DNA of 64,000 nt from Streptomyces sp. SCSIO 30461 (GCF_037023745.1 NZ_CP146101.1:62001-126000); one strand, 5' to 3'; counted from the first letter of the stretch, positions 52,652 through 62,252 are shown. Numbers and translations are program-made. The notes: generated by a model not told the origin, from the letters alone.

Positions 52652-54645
52652 CGGTCCCTCCCCCATGTCGTGCCCGTGCGGCTGGTCCTGTTCCTGCCCC
52701 GTGCCGTCCGTACACGTAGGAAAGCGAAAGCGAATCCGGTGATCAGAACGACGGCGGCACCTCCCGCGACCATCGCGGTCGTGGTGCTGATCCATCCTGC
52801 CCCGTCGGTCCCGCCGCCGTCCTCGCGGGTGGCCTGCTTGTTGCCCTTGTCCGCCACCACCGGGGCGTCGTACTGCGGACCCGACTTCGCCTCACCGAGC
52901 ACCGCGACCCGCAGCACCACCCCGATCTGCGGGTTCTCGGCGATCTCGGCGGCTCGGGCGCCGAGTGTGACGGCGATGTGGAAGTCGCCGCCCTGGTGCA
53001 CGGGAATGACATTGGGGTGGTTCTCGTAGCGGTTGGTCCAGGAGACCGGGACCGTGCCCATCTTCAGCACGGCGGGCTGCCCGCGGTAGATCGTCTGCTG
53101 TGTGAACTCGGTGGTACCGCCGCCCACCGGTGCACGGGCCGGGGTGAACACCTCCGTGGCGCCGTACGACCAGTTCCCCGTGATCCCGTCCACCGTGGGC
53201 TCGTTCGCGAACTCCACGTCGTAGCGCAGCTGCTGACCCCAGCCGACGGGGACCTTGTACCAGAGGGTCTGCGAAGGGAGGATCCGGTCGCGCCACACGC
53301 CAGGGCCGATCTCCCTGGCATCGTTGAAGCCGGTGCCGCCTGCCACGTCGTCCGGGTCGCCCAGCGGCAGGGTCGCGTCCTTGCCGCCCTTGCCGTAGTC
53401 GGGACGCGACTCGGCCGGGGTGACACCCGGGGTGAGGGGCTTGTCGGTGCCGTACGTCAGCTCCAGCGGCCAGCGGGCGGAGTCCGAGTCCGGCGCGCTC
53501 CTGCGCTCGACGACGAGCCAGTAGCGCCCTGCCTTGTCGCAGGTGCCGCCGCCGTCCTCGCTCGGCACCCTGGCGACCGCCGAAGTGAGCGGGGTCGCAC
53601 CCTCCGTCTGGGAGAAGAACTCGGTACTGGTCTCGCACGAGCTGACGGAACCTCCGGAGTCCTCTCCGGCGTACTCGATCCCGATGCTGAGCCTGTCGAG
53701 CCGATCGACGGCGGACCCGGGTTGCGGCACGGCCGTCGCCGAGAAATCCGCCGTCGAGACCGCGTCGAGGTCGACCGCGTAGTGCCTCTTCTCGCCCGGC
53801 CCGATGGAGTCCAGATACTGCCCGGCAGCGAGCACGGGCGCCCCGGTGCGCTCCGGCTTGCCCTCGACCGGCTTGCCGCGCAGCCGGTAGCCGTCAGCGG
53901 ACAGCCGCGCGGAGCGCTGGAGTTGGCGGGCCAGGGCTGCGGCGTCGGGTGCGTCGTAGTAGCGCCCGTTGCCCGCCTCGGCGATGCACTCCAGTTGCTT
54001 GCGGGCGGCGCCGCGTACCTGGAATCCCACGGCGTCGATACGCAGCCCGATCCCGTCGTCGCTGAGCTGCTTCGCCACCTCGCAGGGATCCGGTGTGCCG
54101 CAGGTGACCTCGCCGTCCGAGACCAGCAGGATCGTACGGGTGCCGATCACCCCGCCATCGGGCCTGGGGAGGTCCTGGGCTGCCTTGCGGAGCGAAAGCC
54201 CGATGGGGGTGTCCCCCTTGGGCCGCACGGACGCGACCGCCCGCTTCAGTGCCGCACGGTCGAGCGCCTGTACGGGCCGGACGAGCCGGGTGTCGGTGCA
54301 GCCCTTGGGCTGATCCGCTCCGTAGACCCGGAGCCCGGTGGGGTGTCCGTCGGGGAGCGCGTCCACGACGGTGCCCACTGCCGCGCGGGCGGCGTCCATG
54401 CGGGTCCGTCCCGTACCGTCGTCGTCGCCCATCGAACCGGACGAGTCGAGCACCATGACCAGTCCGCCTGGGCCGAACCCTTGCGGAGCCTTCGCGGCCC
54501 CGCTCGGCGACCCGCCCGGCGCGGCGGCGGCGGGCAGCACCCCGCCCGTCAGAGCAAGCAGTGCCCCGCCCACGAGAAGCGTCGAACATGTTCGGCGCCT
54601 GCGCCTGGATTCCAGCTGCCGTCCCCCCCTCAACACAGACATCAA
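52648..54645 (-). CDS. secreted VWA-domain protein with C-terminal membrane anchor
   Basis: 665 residues. After a signal peptide (LLVGGALLALTGGVLPAAAA) comes a von Willebrand A domain (about 55-235) with the metal-ion site VMVLDSSGSMG, a threonine in KGDTPIGLSL and the LLVSDGEVTCG strand. A large beta-rich region follows, then a membrane helix (TAMVAGGAAVVLITGFAFAF). VWA domains bind protein ligands through Mg. It forms a coupled pair with the next gene. Confidence 0.87.
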   Translation of the reverse strand: MMSVLRGGRQLESRRRRRTCSTLLVGGALLALTGGVLPAAAAPGGSPSGAAKAPQGFGPGGLVMVLDSSGSMGDDDGTGRTRMDAARAAVGTVVDALPDGHPTGLRVYGADQPKGCTDTRLVRPVQALDRAALKRAVASVRPKGDTPIGLSLRKAAQDLPRPDGGVIGTRTILLVSDGEVTCGTPDPCEVAKQLSDDGIGLRIDAVGFQVRGAARKQLECIAEAGNGRYYDAPDAAALARQLQRSARLSADGYRLRGKPVEGKPERTGAPVLAAGQYLDSIGPGEKRHYAVDLDAVSTADFSATAVPQPGSAVDRLDRLSIGIEYAGEDSGGSVSSCETSTEFFSQTEGATPLTSAVARVPSEDGGGTCDKAGRYWLVVERRSAPDSDSARWPLELTYGTDKPLTPGVTPAESRPDYGKGGKDATLPLGDPDDVAGGTGFNDAREIGPGVWRDRILPSQTLWYKVPVGWGQQLRYDVEFANEPTVDGITGNWSYGATEVFTPARAPVGGGTTEFTQQTIYRGQPAVLKMGTVPVSWTNRYENHPNVIPVHQGGDFHIAVTLGARAAEIAENPQIGVVLRVAVLGEAKSGPQYDAPVVADKGNKQATREDGGGTDGAGWISTTTAMVAGGAAVVLITGFAFAFLRVRTARGRNRTSRTGTTWGRDR

Positions 54646-54745
54646 CTTTGCAATCGCAAGCTAGTCATTCACTAAGGTGAAGGCAAGGTTGTTGTGTCAC
54701 GGACATGCAACACGGCGCGGAACCCTACCCGGCCGCCGAACAGCG

Positions 54746-54779
54746 CGGAGCCCCGGCCGTTTCATCGGCCGGGGCTCCG
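54746..54779. terminator. terminator downstream of DLW-39
   Basis: CGGAGCCCCGGCCG pairs perfectly with CGGCCGGGGCTCCG across a TTTCAT loop, 22 bp after the DLW-39 stop on the minus strand. Confidence 0.8.
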
Positions 54780-54800
54780 TCACTCTGTTCCGCTTGTGTC

Positions 54801-54935
54801 TCACACACCCGAACCTGCGGGCACGGAGTCGGTCGCCTCCGTCCACAGATCCTGCTCGGCGCGATCCGCCTGGATCTGGCGGTACACGAGGAGCCCGCCG
54901 ATGGCGGCCAGTGCGACCAGGAGAAGCTTCTTCAC
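54801..54935 (-). CDS. DLW-39 family small protein
   Basis: 44 residues from GTG 54935. The product starts MKKLLLVALAAIGGLLVYRQ and contains AEQDLWTEATDSVP, the DLW motif that names the family. It has a single N-terminal membrane helix. The family is conserved near gyrA, DUF3566 and tRNA-Ile in actinobacteria. Here it is separated from them by the integrated element. Its function is unknown. Confidence 0.85.
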   Translation of the reverse strand: MKKLLLVALAAIGGLLVYRQIQADRAEQDLWTEATDSVPAGSGV

Positions 54936-55101
54936 CGCGCGACCTCGTCTTTCCTTGACGTATGAGGACCTCTGGCGCCCGACTATACACACCGATCGAT
55001 ACCGTTCGGTGACCTGAGCCCGCCTCGGGACATGCCCACCGAGCGACCAACTCCCGCTTCCCCAGGGGATACCCGATCGGCCCGATACCGGCCGCGAACG
55101 C

Positions 55102-55137
55102 CGAAGACCCCCAACCACTGCGGGTTCGGGGTCTTCG
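55102..55137 (-). terminator. original tRNA-Ile terminator
   Basis: CGAAGACCCC and CGGGGTCTTCG form a hairpin immediately 3' of the duplicated tRNA-Ile half at 55143. It was probably the terminator of the tRNA before integration moved the intact gene away. Confidence 0.65.
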
Positions 55138-55142
55138 TACTG

Positions 55143-55186
55143 GTGGGGCTAACAGGATTTGAACCTGTGGCCTCATCCTTATCAGG
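55143..55186 (-). repeat. attachment-site copy: 3' half of tRNA-Ile
   Basis: These 44 bp are identical to 63205-63248 in the intact tRNA-Ile gene, covering the anticodon loop to the 3' end. The 5' half of a tRNA is absent. This is the footprint left by tyrosine-recombinase integration into tRNA-Ile and marks the left end of the element. Confidence 0.9.
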
Positions 55187-55217
55187 TCGATCACCGGCTT
55201 ATCAGGTCGATCACCGG
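55178..55217. repeat. two tandem copies of a 20-bp unit at the attachment site
   Basis: The unit CTTATCAGGTCGATCACCGG occurs at 55178-55197 and 55198-55217 without a spacer. The first copy overlaps the end of the 44-bp att sequence. It could be an integrase arm site or a slippage product of imprecise recombination. Confidence 0.75.
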
Positions 55218-55412
55218 GGTCTGTCAACGTCGGCCAACGGCCCCTGCGCCTCGGTCGATCGTCCACTGAGGTCCGGCGCCGACCGCTGCTGTTCGTGCTT
55301 GTTGGTGTCAGCCGCTGGTGTCAGCCGTCGCACTCGGTCTTGACAAGGCTGCCTCGCCATTGCACAGCACTTGTTTGGAACACCGTTGCGGAACGCCGGA
55401 GTCTCGGACACA

Positions 55413-55805
55413 TCACTTCGGCGTCGTGTCCTCGCAGTTCTCCGACACTTTCACCACGTGGAAGACCACCGGGTAATCCGTGATCTGCTGGTACGGGTCC
55501 GGCTGGGAGCTGCAGATCTTCCATGCAACCGGGTCGTCCACCGGACGACCCTGGCCGCTCGCGTCCTTGAAGATCATGTCCATTTCGGAGCTCATCTGCT
55601 CGTACGCACGCCCGGCATTGCCGCCGATGACATCGGGCATGGTGGCGCTGACCGGCTCGGCGTCTGCCGTACGACGCGTCTCGGCGGCCCCCGAGCTGGT
55701 AGAGGTGCTCGCCGAGGCCTCCGGCACGGATGACGCTCCGCAGGCCGTGGCTGAGGCCAGGAGCGTGGCGGCGAGGGCAGGTCTCAGAAGCTTGATGACG
55801 GTCAT
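55413..55805 (-). CDS. small lipoprotein with PASTA-like region
   Basis: 130 residues from ATG 55805. The signal ends in LLASATACGASS, a plausible lipobox with Cys 22. After a Ser/Thr-rich spacer comes TMPDVIGGNAGRAYEQMSSE and VAWKICSSQPDPYQQI, resembling the PDVxG...VxxQxP pattern of single PASTA-like domains in actinobacterial secreted proteins. It is the first cargo gene of the element. A role in binding cell-wall or lipid ligands is possible but unproven. Confidence 0.65.
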   Translation of the reverse strand: MTVIKLLRPALAATLLASATACGASSVPEASASTSTSSGAAETRRTADAEPVSATMPDVIGGNAGRAYEQMSSEMDMIFKDASGQGRPVDDPVAWKICSSQPDPYQQITDYPVVFHVVKVSENCEDTTPK

Positions 55806-56107
55806 GTTCCCCCCAAGGGCGATGGTAGTTCGGGACAGTATCCAATTCGGTGGCCGTGCCCAGTCGCAGCTCAGCCAGCGGAATGGCTCGGGACGAGTGA
55901 TCGCGGCCGGGCCTGTTCCCTGCCACCCTTCCCACCACTCACCCCGGGTCCCATCCCGTCCGCCGTCGACCCACACACCGTGGAGCGGGCGTGGTTCATG
56001 GCGTCCAGGTGGAGCGTGCCACTGTACGAACGACCTGGACGCCATGGGCCGCGTCTGCTCGGCTCTGCCTGGGTCGATGTCAAGCCCCGGGTTTCGTGGA
56101 GTGTGAG

Positions 56108-57351
<1,244 letters not shown>

Positions 57352-57394
57352 CCTTCCGGGTCTTCGATGTCTCCATCAAACCCGGGGCGATTCA

Positions 57395-57684
57395 CGACGG
57401 TGGACGGGATGGGAGCACCCCGCGCACGCCACTACGGACTCGCAGACGGGAACGGCGCCCCCCTCCATCCCGGTGCCGGCCGATCCCCCGCCGGAGGCAT
57501 CGTCTTGACCGTAGGCCGCTCTATGCGGTGATCGACTCATGCCTACCGGCCTATCCACATGTGGGCGCGCGTCGGCGGCGGCAGCGCCGAGCGGGCCGAA
57601 GGCAGGAGCGCGGGCGCAGCCAGAGCCGGGAAGCGCGCCCGGCGGAGCGGAGCGCAGCCGGGGCTTGATGAGGTAGAGAAACCT
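57395..57684. other. non-coding stretch of the element
   Basis: About 290 bp between the IS3 element and the PIG-L remnant. I see no gene. It contains a palindromic CCACATGTGG near 57553-57562 inside CTATCCACATGTGGGC, which resembles one half of a DnaA box but is not a full match. Confidence 0.35.
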
Positions 57685-58180
57685 GTAACCTGCGGCCACT
57701 GGCCGGCCGCTCCATTACTACGCCCCACACCAGGACGACGAGACGCTGTGGGCCGGGCAGATCCTGGCTCATCACGCGCTCGTCGGCCGGGCTGTCCATA
57801 TCGTCTGCGGTACGGACGGCTCCACCAGCGCGATCCGTCGCACGCTGAACGGCGAGGAGGCCAGCGGCTGGTGGCCGACCGGTGGGCACTACCCGTAGCG
57901 GGAGGGCATCCCTTACCTGTCGCCCGCCGATTTCGCCGCAGCGAGGACCGCGAGCTGGTCGCGGCTGCCGCGCAGCTGGGGGTGCCCGCCGTCCGCGTGC
58001 ACCTGCGGACGGAGGAGCGCCGGTCCACGATCACCGTGGCCGAAGCGCGGGACCTGATCCTCAAGAAGGAGTCGGAGACACCCGGGGCGGGGCACTACAC
58101 GACGCACTGGCTGGACACCGACCCGAATCACAGCGCACTCGGGACGGCGCTGCGGCAGCTCGTAGTTGAGGGGTCCGCAG
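57685..58180 (+). pseudogene. PIG-L family deacetylase, broken
   Basis: The first frame reads GRPLHYYAPHQDDETLWAGQ, ILAHHALVGRAVHIVCGTDG and on to GGHYP, then hits TAG at 57897-57899. After REGIPYLSPADFAA a frameshift is needed to continue as EDRELVAAAAQLGVPAVRVH and HYTTHWLDTDPNHSALGTAL. HQDDE is the zinc-binding AHPDDE-like motif. No start codon lies between the upstream stop and the homology, so the 5' end is also lost. Confidence 0.8.
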
Positions 58181-58360
58181 GGTCCGCCCGGAGAGGCTGG
58201 GGCCGACGGGGCGGGCTGTCCCGACGGGTACTCGTGGCAGGCTCCCGAAGACGATCCGGCTGCACTGGTGTGCCGGAGAGACGGCGCTCCGGAGCCGGCT
58301 CCAGAGCGCCGCGGACTGCTCACCTTGGCGCTTGATCCGCATCGCCGCCAGTACTCATGA
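58166..58360 (+). CDS. collagen-like C-terminal fragment
   Basis: 64 codons from TTG 58166, directly after an in-frame stop. It has short Gly-X-Y repeats (GPQGPPGEAGADGAG) and then CPDGYSWQAPEDDPAALVCR, a cysteine-bounded motif common at the C-terminus of actinobacterial collagen-like or phage-type proteins. Lacking an N-terminus and Shine-Dalgarno sequence, it is more likely a gene remnant than a working gene. Confidence 0.4.
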   Translation: MRGPQGPPGEAGADGAGCPDGYSWQAPEDDPAALVCRRDGAPEPAPERRGLLTLALDPHRRQYS

Positions 58361-58398
58361 ACGCCCCTTGTCTGGCCTTCGGGCCGGGCAGGGGGCGT
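58361..58398. terminator. bidirectional terminator
   Basis: ACGCCCCTTGTCTGGCC and GGCCGGGCAGGGGGCGT pair across a TTCG tetraloop and are followed by TTTTCG. It ends the flavoprotein gene on the minus strand. Confidence 0.8.
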
Positions 58399-58408
58399 TT
58401 TCGTGCGT

Positions 58409-58957
58409 CTACTTGCCGATGGTCCCGCTGACTGCGTCCAGCGCCACCGACCACGGGTAATCAGACGGGCGGCCCTGGCCCGGCTGGTTGGGGACGAACC
58501 CGCCTTCCCCGTACAGCACGGTGACGTCCATGGCGCGGAGTTCCGCCACGCTCCGCTCGAAAGCCCGGTGCCGCACGTAGGCCGCGTTCACGCACGGCAT
58601 CGCGACGATCGGGATGCCCTTTCCGATACCCTCCGCCACGACCCCGACCACGAACCGGTCGGTGAGCCCGAGGGCCCACGCGTTGATGGTGTTGAATGTG
58701 GCCGGCGCGACCAGGACTACGTCAGCCTTCGGCCAAACGTCTGGCTCACCTGGCCGCTTGTACCGGGACCGCACGGGGTGCCCAGTCAGCGCCTCCAACT
58801 CGGGCAGAGAGTCCTCCAGCCAGTCGGCCGCAGTTGGAGTCAGCCCCAAGCAGACCTCCCAGCCGCGGCGTTGCGCAGCCTCGATGACACGGGCGACGTC
58901 GAACACTGGTGGTGCGGCGCTTCCGAACAAATACAGGGTCCTCGTCATGCGGACCAT
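58409..58957 (-). CDS. flavoprotein (PPC decarboxylase-like) family
   Basis: 182 residues. Flavin-dependent Cys-decarboxylase fold landmarks are TLYLFGSAAPPVFDVARVIE at the N-terminus, ADVVLVAPATFNTINAWALG in the middle and AMPCVNAAYVRH. Relatives decarboxylate peptidyl cysteine or pantothenoylcysteine. With no cysteine peptide nearby its substrate is unclear. Similar genes occur in streptomycete mobile elements. ATG 58948 is an alternative start. Confidence 0.85.
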   Translation of the reverse strand: MVRMTRTLYLFGSAAPPVFDVARVIEAAQRRGWEVCLGLTPTAADWLEDSLPELEALTGHPVRSRYKRPGEPDVWPKADVVLVAPATFNTINAWALGLTDRFVVGVVAEGIGKGIPIVAMPCVNAAYVRHRAFERSVAELRAMDVTVLYGEGGFVPNQPGQGRPSDYPWSVALDAVSGTIGK

Positions 58958-59046
58958 CCGATCACATGCGACCGCCCCCGAACCGGGCGGCTGCGGGGGC
59001 GATCGCGAGTACCGTTCCAGATGACGAGTCAGGAACGGAGCCCATT

Positions 59047-60231
59047 ATGCCGAGACTGGACGACGACCACACCGGCGCGCGTATCAAGGAGCAACGGCGT
59101 CTCGCCCGACTCACTCAACGGCAACTGTCCGCGCGAATCCCCTACTCGTACAGTCTGCTGAACCAAGTCGAGTGCGGAGCGCGGCCTGCCAGCGTCGACT
59201 TCGTGGCAGCATGCGCCCACGCCCTCGGGGTTGACGTGACCGTCCTGACAGGACAGCCCTACATAACTGAGCTTCAACAAGACCGCCTCGCGGAGCTGGT
59301 GCGGCCCATCCGCGAAGCCCTCGACCTCTACGACCTCGGTGCGGACCCGGATCTGACGACGAAGACTGCGGCTCAGCTTGTGGCGGCCGCCGATCAGCTG
59401 TGCGCCGATGTCCGTGCCACCCACCTCAGGAAAGCCGCTCGGGCGCTCCCCGGCGTCATCACCGAGCTCACGACCACCGCGTACCGCGCCCCGGCGCGGG
59501 ATATGTGGCAGGCACTCGCATCCACGTACCGCACCGCGCATGACATCTCGGTGAAGCTCGGGTACTACGACCTCAGCGCGGTCGCACTGGACCGCATGGA
59601 CTGGGCAGCCCAACGCGCCTCTGACCCTTGCCTCGCCGCCGTACGCCAGTACATGCGAGCCCTGGTCTACTTCCGCGAGGGCGAGTACACGATCGGACAG
59701 CGCCTGATCGGGTCTGGCCACGCCATGCTCCACCAGTCTGGACAGGACCGGGAGACTCTCGCGGTCGCCGGGCAACTACACCTCGGCGCATCGGTCATCG
59801 CGGCCCGGGCCACCGACAAGGCAGCCGTCGACGCTCACATCGCCGAGGCCCGGTCCTACGCCAAGCGCACGGGCGACGCCTCGGACATCCACTGGCTCTC
59901 TTTCGGCCCGACGAATGTCGCCTTGCACAAGATGTCTGCGGCCGTGGAGATGCATCACTATGACGACGCGGTGAAACAGGCTCGCCTCATCGCGCTACCG
60001 GCATCGCTGGCGACGTCTCGCCGCGCACACTTCCTCATTGACCGGGCACGCTGCGAAATGGAGATCGGCCGCACGGACGCGGCCCTCACGTCCATCGTCC
60101 ACGCACGGCGTGTCGCTCCGGAGCAGACCCGGTATCACCCAGGGGCCCGGGAGACCATCAAGGGCTTGGTCCACATTTCTCGCCGCACGCCCGAGACTCT
60201 CGGCCACATGGCCGCCTGGATCGGGCTCTGA
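59047..60231 (+). CDS. XRE family regulator with TPR-like domain
   Basis: 394 residues from ATG 59047, with GGAG upstream. The HTH (IKEQRRLARLTQRQLSARIP, about 12-32) is followed by helical repeats (for example ALDRMDWAAQRASDPCLAAV) that resemble peptide- or ligand-sensing TPR regulators of actinobacteria. It is the upstream neighbour of the DUF6415/peptide/methyltransferase group and may control it through the palindrome at 60244-60263. Confidence 0.88.
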   Translation: MPRLDDDHTGARIKEQRRLARLTQRQLSARIPYSYSLLNQVECGARPASVDFVAACAHALGVDVTVLTGQPYITELQQDRLAELVRPIREALDLYDLGADPDLTTKTAAQLVAAADQLCADVRATHLRKAARALPGVITELTTTAYRAPARDMWQALASTYRTAHDISVKLGYYDLSAVALDRMDWAAQRASDPCLAAVRQYMRALVYFREGEYTIGQRLIGSGHAMLHQSGQDRETLAVAGQLHLGASVIAARATDKAAVDAHIAEARSYAKRTGDASDIHWLSFGPTNVALHKMSAAVEMHHYDDAVKQARLIALPASLATSRRAHFLIDRARCEMEIGRTDAALTSIVHARRVAPEQTRYHPGARETIKGLVHISRRTPETLGHMAAWIGL

Positions 60232-60243
60232 CGCTCACAGGCG

Positions 60244-60263
60244 CGCTCACAAATCTGTGAGCG
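60244..60263. promoter_or_regulatory. inverted repeat, candidate operator
   Basis: CGCTCACA-AATC-TGTGAGCG has perfect 8-bp arms, in the 106-bp space between the XRE gene and the DUF6415 gene. A half-site copy GACGCTCACAG begins at 60231. It has no T-run, so an operator is preferred over a terminator. Confidence 0.55.
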
Positions 60264-60337
60264 TTGCCCCCTACCCCCACGGTCACGCTGGTCATGTAGC
60301 CAACCAGTGACAAGCCGTGATGAATCCGGGGGCGACG

Positions 60338-60706
60338 ATGGCGCACCATACCGAGGACCTGGCAAGTGCTGTGGAGAGCGCGCCACCGGACCTCGCCACC
60401 ATGCGGGATGTCGCCCGCCAGGTGATGGAAGACGAGGAGACCACATCGGCGGATCTCGTCCCCGCGATGTGCGGCTTCGTGTACCTGATGGTCCCCGAGA
60501 CCCAGGCGTTGATCCGCCGCGCCCCGCTCGGTGACGTGCCCGCGCAGGTGGCGCAAGTGGCCGTGGACGGCGCCTGTCGGCGGGTCAAGACACCCCCTGG
60601 GACCGGGCCGACCGCCGCACGTCGGCACGCGCGGAAGGTCGCCATGGCGGTGCTGGCGCTGTGCGACCACTACGAAAGCCTCAGCACCGCCGTAGACGCG
60701 CCATGA
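60338..60706 (+). CDS. DUF6415-like protein
   Basis: 122 residues from ATG 60338. The pattern LVPAMCGFVYLMVPETQALI, then PLGDVPAQVAQVAVDGACRR and the end AVLALCDHYESL match the small helical DUF6415 proteins often found beside XRE regulators in streptomycetes. The function is unknown. The stop overlaps the next gene (ATGA). A start 21 bp earlier is possible. Confidence 0.7.
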   Translation: MAHHTEDLASAVESAPPDLATMRDVARQVMEDEETTSADLVPAMCGFVYLMVPETQALIRRAPLGDVPAQVAQVAVDGACRRVKTPPGTGPTAARRHARKVAMAVLALCDHYESLSTAVDAP

Positions 60707-60885
60707 CCGGCCCCTGCCGAGAGCAGCCGGTACCGCCTGTCAGCGAGCTGAACTGGAACCAGTACAAGGGCCGCGCCTGCTTCGCCTGCGGCAAGGCCCT
60801 CACCGTCGGCGCCGTGAACCCCGGCCGGGCTCGCGGCCGGCAGGGCGTCCACGTCCTGGACGTCGACGTGTGGGCCTGCCCCTGA
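60703..60885 (+). CDS. small zinc-ribbon-like protein
   Basis: 60 residues from ATG 60703, coupled to the previous stop. It contains ACFACGKALT (CxxC) and ends with a further cysteine in VDVWACP, so a metal site with these cysteines is possible. Similar short proteins are common in actinobacterial mobile DNA. The function is unknown. Confidence 0.6.
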   Translation: MTGPCREQPVPPVSELNWNQYKGRACFACGKALTVGAVNPGRARGRQGVHVLDVDVWACP

Positions 60886-60982
60886 TGCTCCCCGCTCGCC
60901 GGACTACGGCGGACCGCGAGCGGGGCACACTGCACCACGTCCGCCGACCGTGCACGACCCCACCACACAGGAGGTCACGACC

Positions 60983-61093
60983 ATGAGCGACAGCGGCAAG
61001 CACGCCGGGCAGCCGAGCGACAAGCCGTGGACGCCGCCGCCGACCCCGCCGTCTCCTGACGGCAGTGGTCCGGGCAAGGTCACGGAGGACTGA
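60983..61093 (+). CDS. candidate RiPP precursor peptide, 36 residues
   Basis: A strong AGGAGGTCACGACC leads to ATG 60983. The product is MSDSGKHAGQPSDKPWTPPP followed by TPPSPDGSGPGKVTED. It is Pro/Gly/Ser-rich and hydrophilic, with no signal peptide. A single Asp-Gly (in SPDGSG) is the sort of site that isoaspartyl-methyltransferase homologues convert to aspartimide. It lies 4 bp upstream of such a methyltransferase, whose SD overlaps the end of this gene. Confidence 0.7.
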   Translation: MSDSGKHAGQPSDKPWTPPPTPPSPDGSGPGKVTED

Positions 61094-61097
61094 CGTC

Positions 61098-62198
61098 GTG
61101 ACGACTGCCCAACTGGGCGGGCACGCCGCGCTCGTGCAGCAGCTGCACGAGCGCGGTCTGCTCGACGACACATGGCGCCGGGTGTGGGACGCCGTGCCAC
61201 GCGAGCCGTTCATCCCGGCCCGCGCGTGGCGGCAGGACCCTAACGGCTGCACGCCGCTCACTTCACCGGCTGACCGGCTGGCTCTCATCCACGCCGACGA
61301 GCCGGTCGTGATCCAGCTGGACGACGGCGCCGAGGACGGGCCCGGCATCGCGACATCATCGAACTCACAACCCTCGATGGTCGCCCGATCACTCGGACTG
61401 CTCCAGATCGAGGATGACGCCCGCGTGCTGGAGATCGGCACCGCAACAGGCCACGTGGCGGCGCTGCTGTCCGAGCACCTCGGTAGCGATCAGGTCTTCA
61501 GCATCGAGTTGGATCCTGTGCTCGCGGCACACGCCGAGGCGGCGCTGCACACCGCGGGGTACAGGCCGAACCTGCGTTGCGGGGACGGTGAGGCGGGATG
61601 GCCCGGGGTCGCCCCGTTCGACGCGATCCTGGCCACCTGCGCCCTACGGCATGTCCCGGCCGCATACGTCGACCAGATGCGCCCAGGCGGGCTGATCGTC
61701 GCCCCGCTCGCCCGAGAGTTCTGGTCGGGAGCCCTGGTACAGCTCACCGTGCAGGAGAGCGGTACCGCGTCGGGCCGGTTCCACGGCGGCGCCTCGTACA
61801 TGCCGATGCGCTCACACCGGGCCAGCGAGGGTGCACCGGTCGACAGCGGCACCGCTCGCTGCCGTCAGACCCGTCTGAGTGCGTCCGCGATCCTGCACCT
61901 TGGGTTCGCCCTGTACGCGGGCGCCCGGCTGCCGGGCGTACGGCTGTGGCACAGCCAGGGATCCGCAGGGGTGCAGGTGTGGGCACAGCATTCGGACGGA
62001 TCGGCGGCGACCGCGGTCGCTGGCGACGTGTGGGAGTACGGGCCGCGCCATCTGTGGTCCGAGATCGAAGCGGCGCACCGCGGCTACGTCGACCTCGGCT
62101 CCCCGGCCTCCGAGTCGTTCGGGCTGACGGTGGGCCGCGAAGGCGGGTACCTGTGGCTGCACGCGCCGGACAACGTGCTTGCGCCGGTGGCCGTGTAG
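61098..62198 (+). CDS. protein-L-isoaspartate O-methyltransferase homologue with C-terminal extension
   Basis: 366 residues from GTG 61098, with GGAGG 9 bp upstream. The PCMT part has SSNSQPSMVARSLGLL (about 87-102), the SAM motif VLEIGTATGHVAALL (about 110-124), FSIELDP and VPAAYVDQMRPGGLIVAPLA. About 150 further residues (WEYGPRHLWSEIEAAHRGYV and the C-terminal GYLWLHAPDN) exceed the 210-220 residues of housekeeping repair enzymes. This extended form is typical of RiPP-modifying homologues. It would methylate an aspartate of the adjacent peptide and form an aspartimide or isoaspartate. Confidence 0.88.
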   Translation: MTTAQLGGHAALVQQLHERGLLDDTWRRVWDAVPREPFIPARAWRQDPNGCTPLTSPADRLALIHADEPVVIQLDDGAEDGPGIATSSNSQPSMVARSLGLLQIEDDARVLEIGTATGHVAALLSEHLGSDQVFSIELDPVLAAHAEAALHTAGYRPNLRCGDGEAGWPGVAPFDAILATCALRHVPAAYVDQMRPGGLIVAPLAREFWSGALVQLTVQESGTASGRFHGGASYMPMRSHRASEGAPVDSGTARCRQTRLSASAILHLGFALYAGARLPGVRLWHSQGSAGVQVWAQHSDGSAATAVAGDVWEYGPRHLWSEIEAAHRGYVDLGSPASESFGLTVGREGGYLWLHAPDNVLAPVAV

Positions 62199-62252
62199 CG
62201 GCTCTCTGACTGCCCCGGCCGGTTCCTGTATCCCCGTCGCGCCGGCCGGGGT

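Noticed and set aside
55143..55217. A second tRNA gene or a CRISPR array
   Set aside because: Only the 3' half of tRNA-Ile is present, so it cannot fold. The 20-bp repeats are only two and directly adjacent without spacers.
55187..55412. An integrase gene next to the left att site
   Set aside because: I looked on both strands and saw no tyrosine or serine recombinase motif; this stretch appears non-coding.
60703..60885. The small cysteine-containing protein as RiPP precursor for the methyltransferase
   Set aside because: It is translationally coupled to the DUF6415 gene, not to the methyltransferase, and resembles a zinc-ribbon protein; the 36-residue peptide at 60983 fits better.
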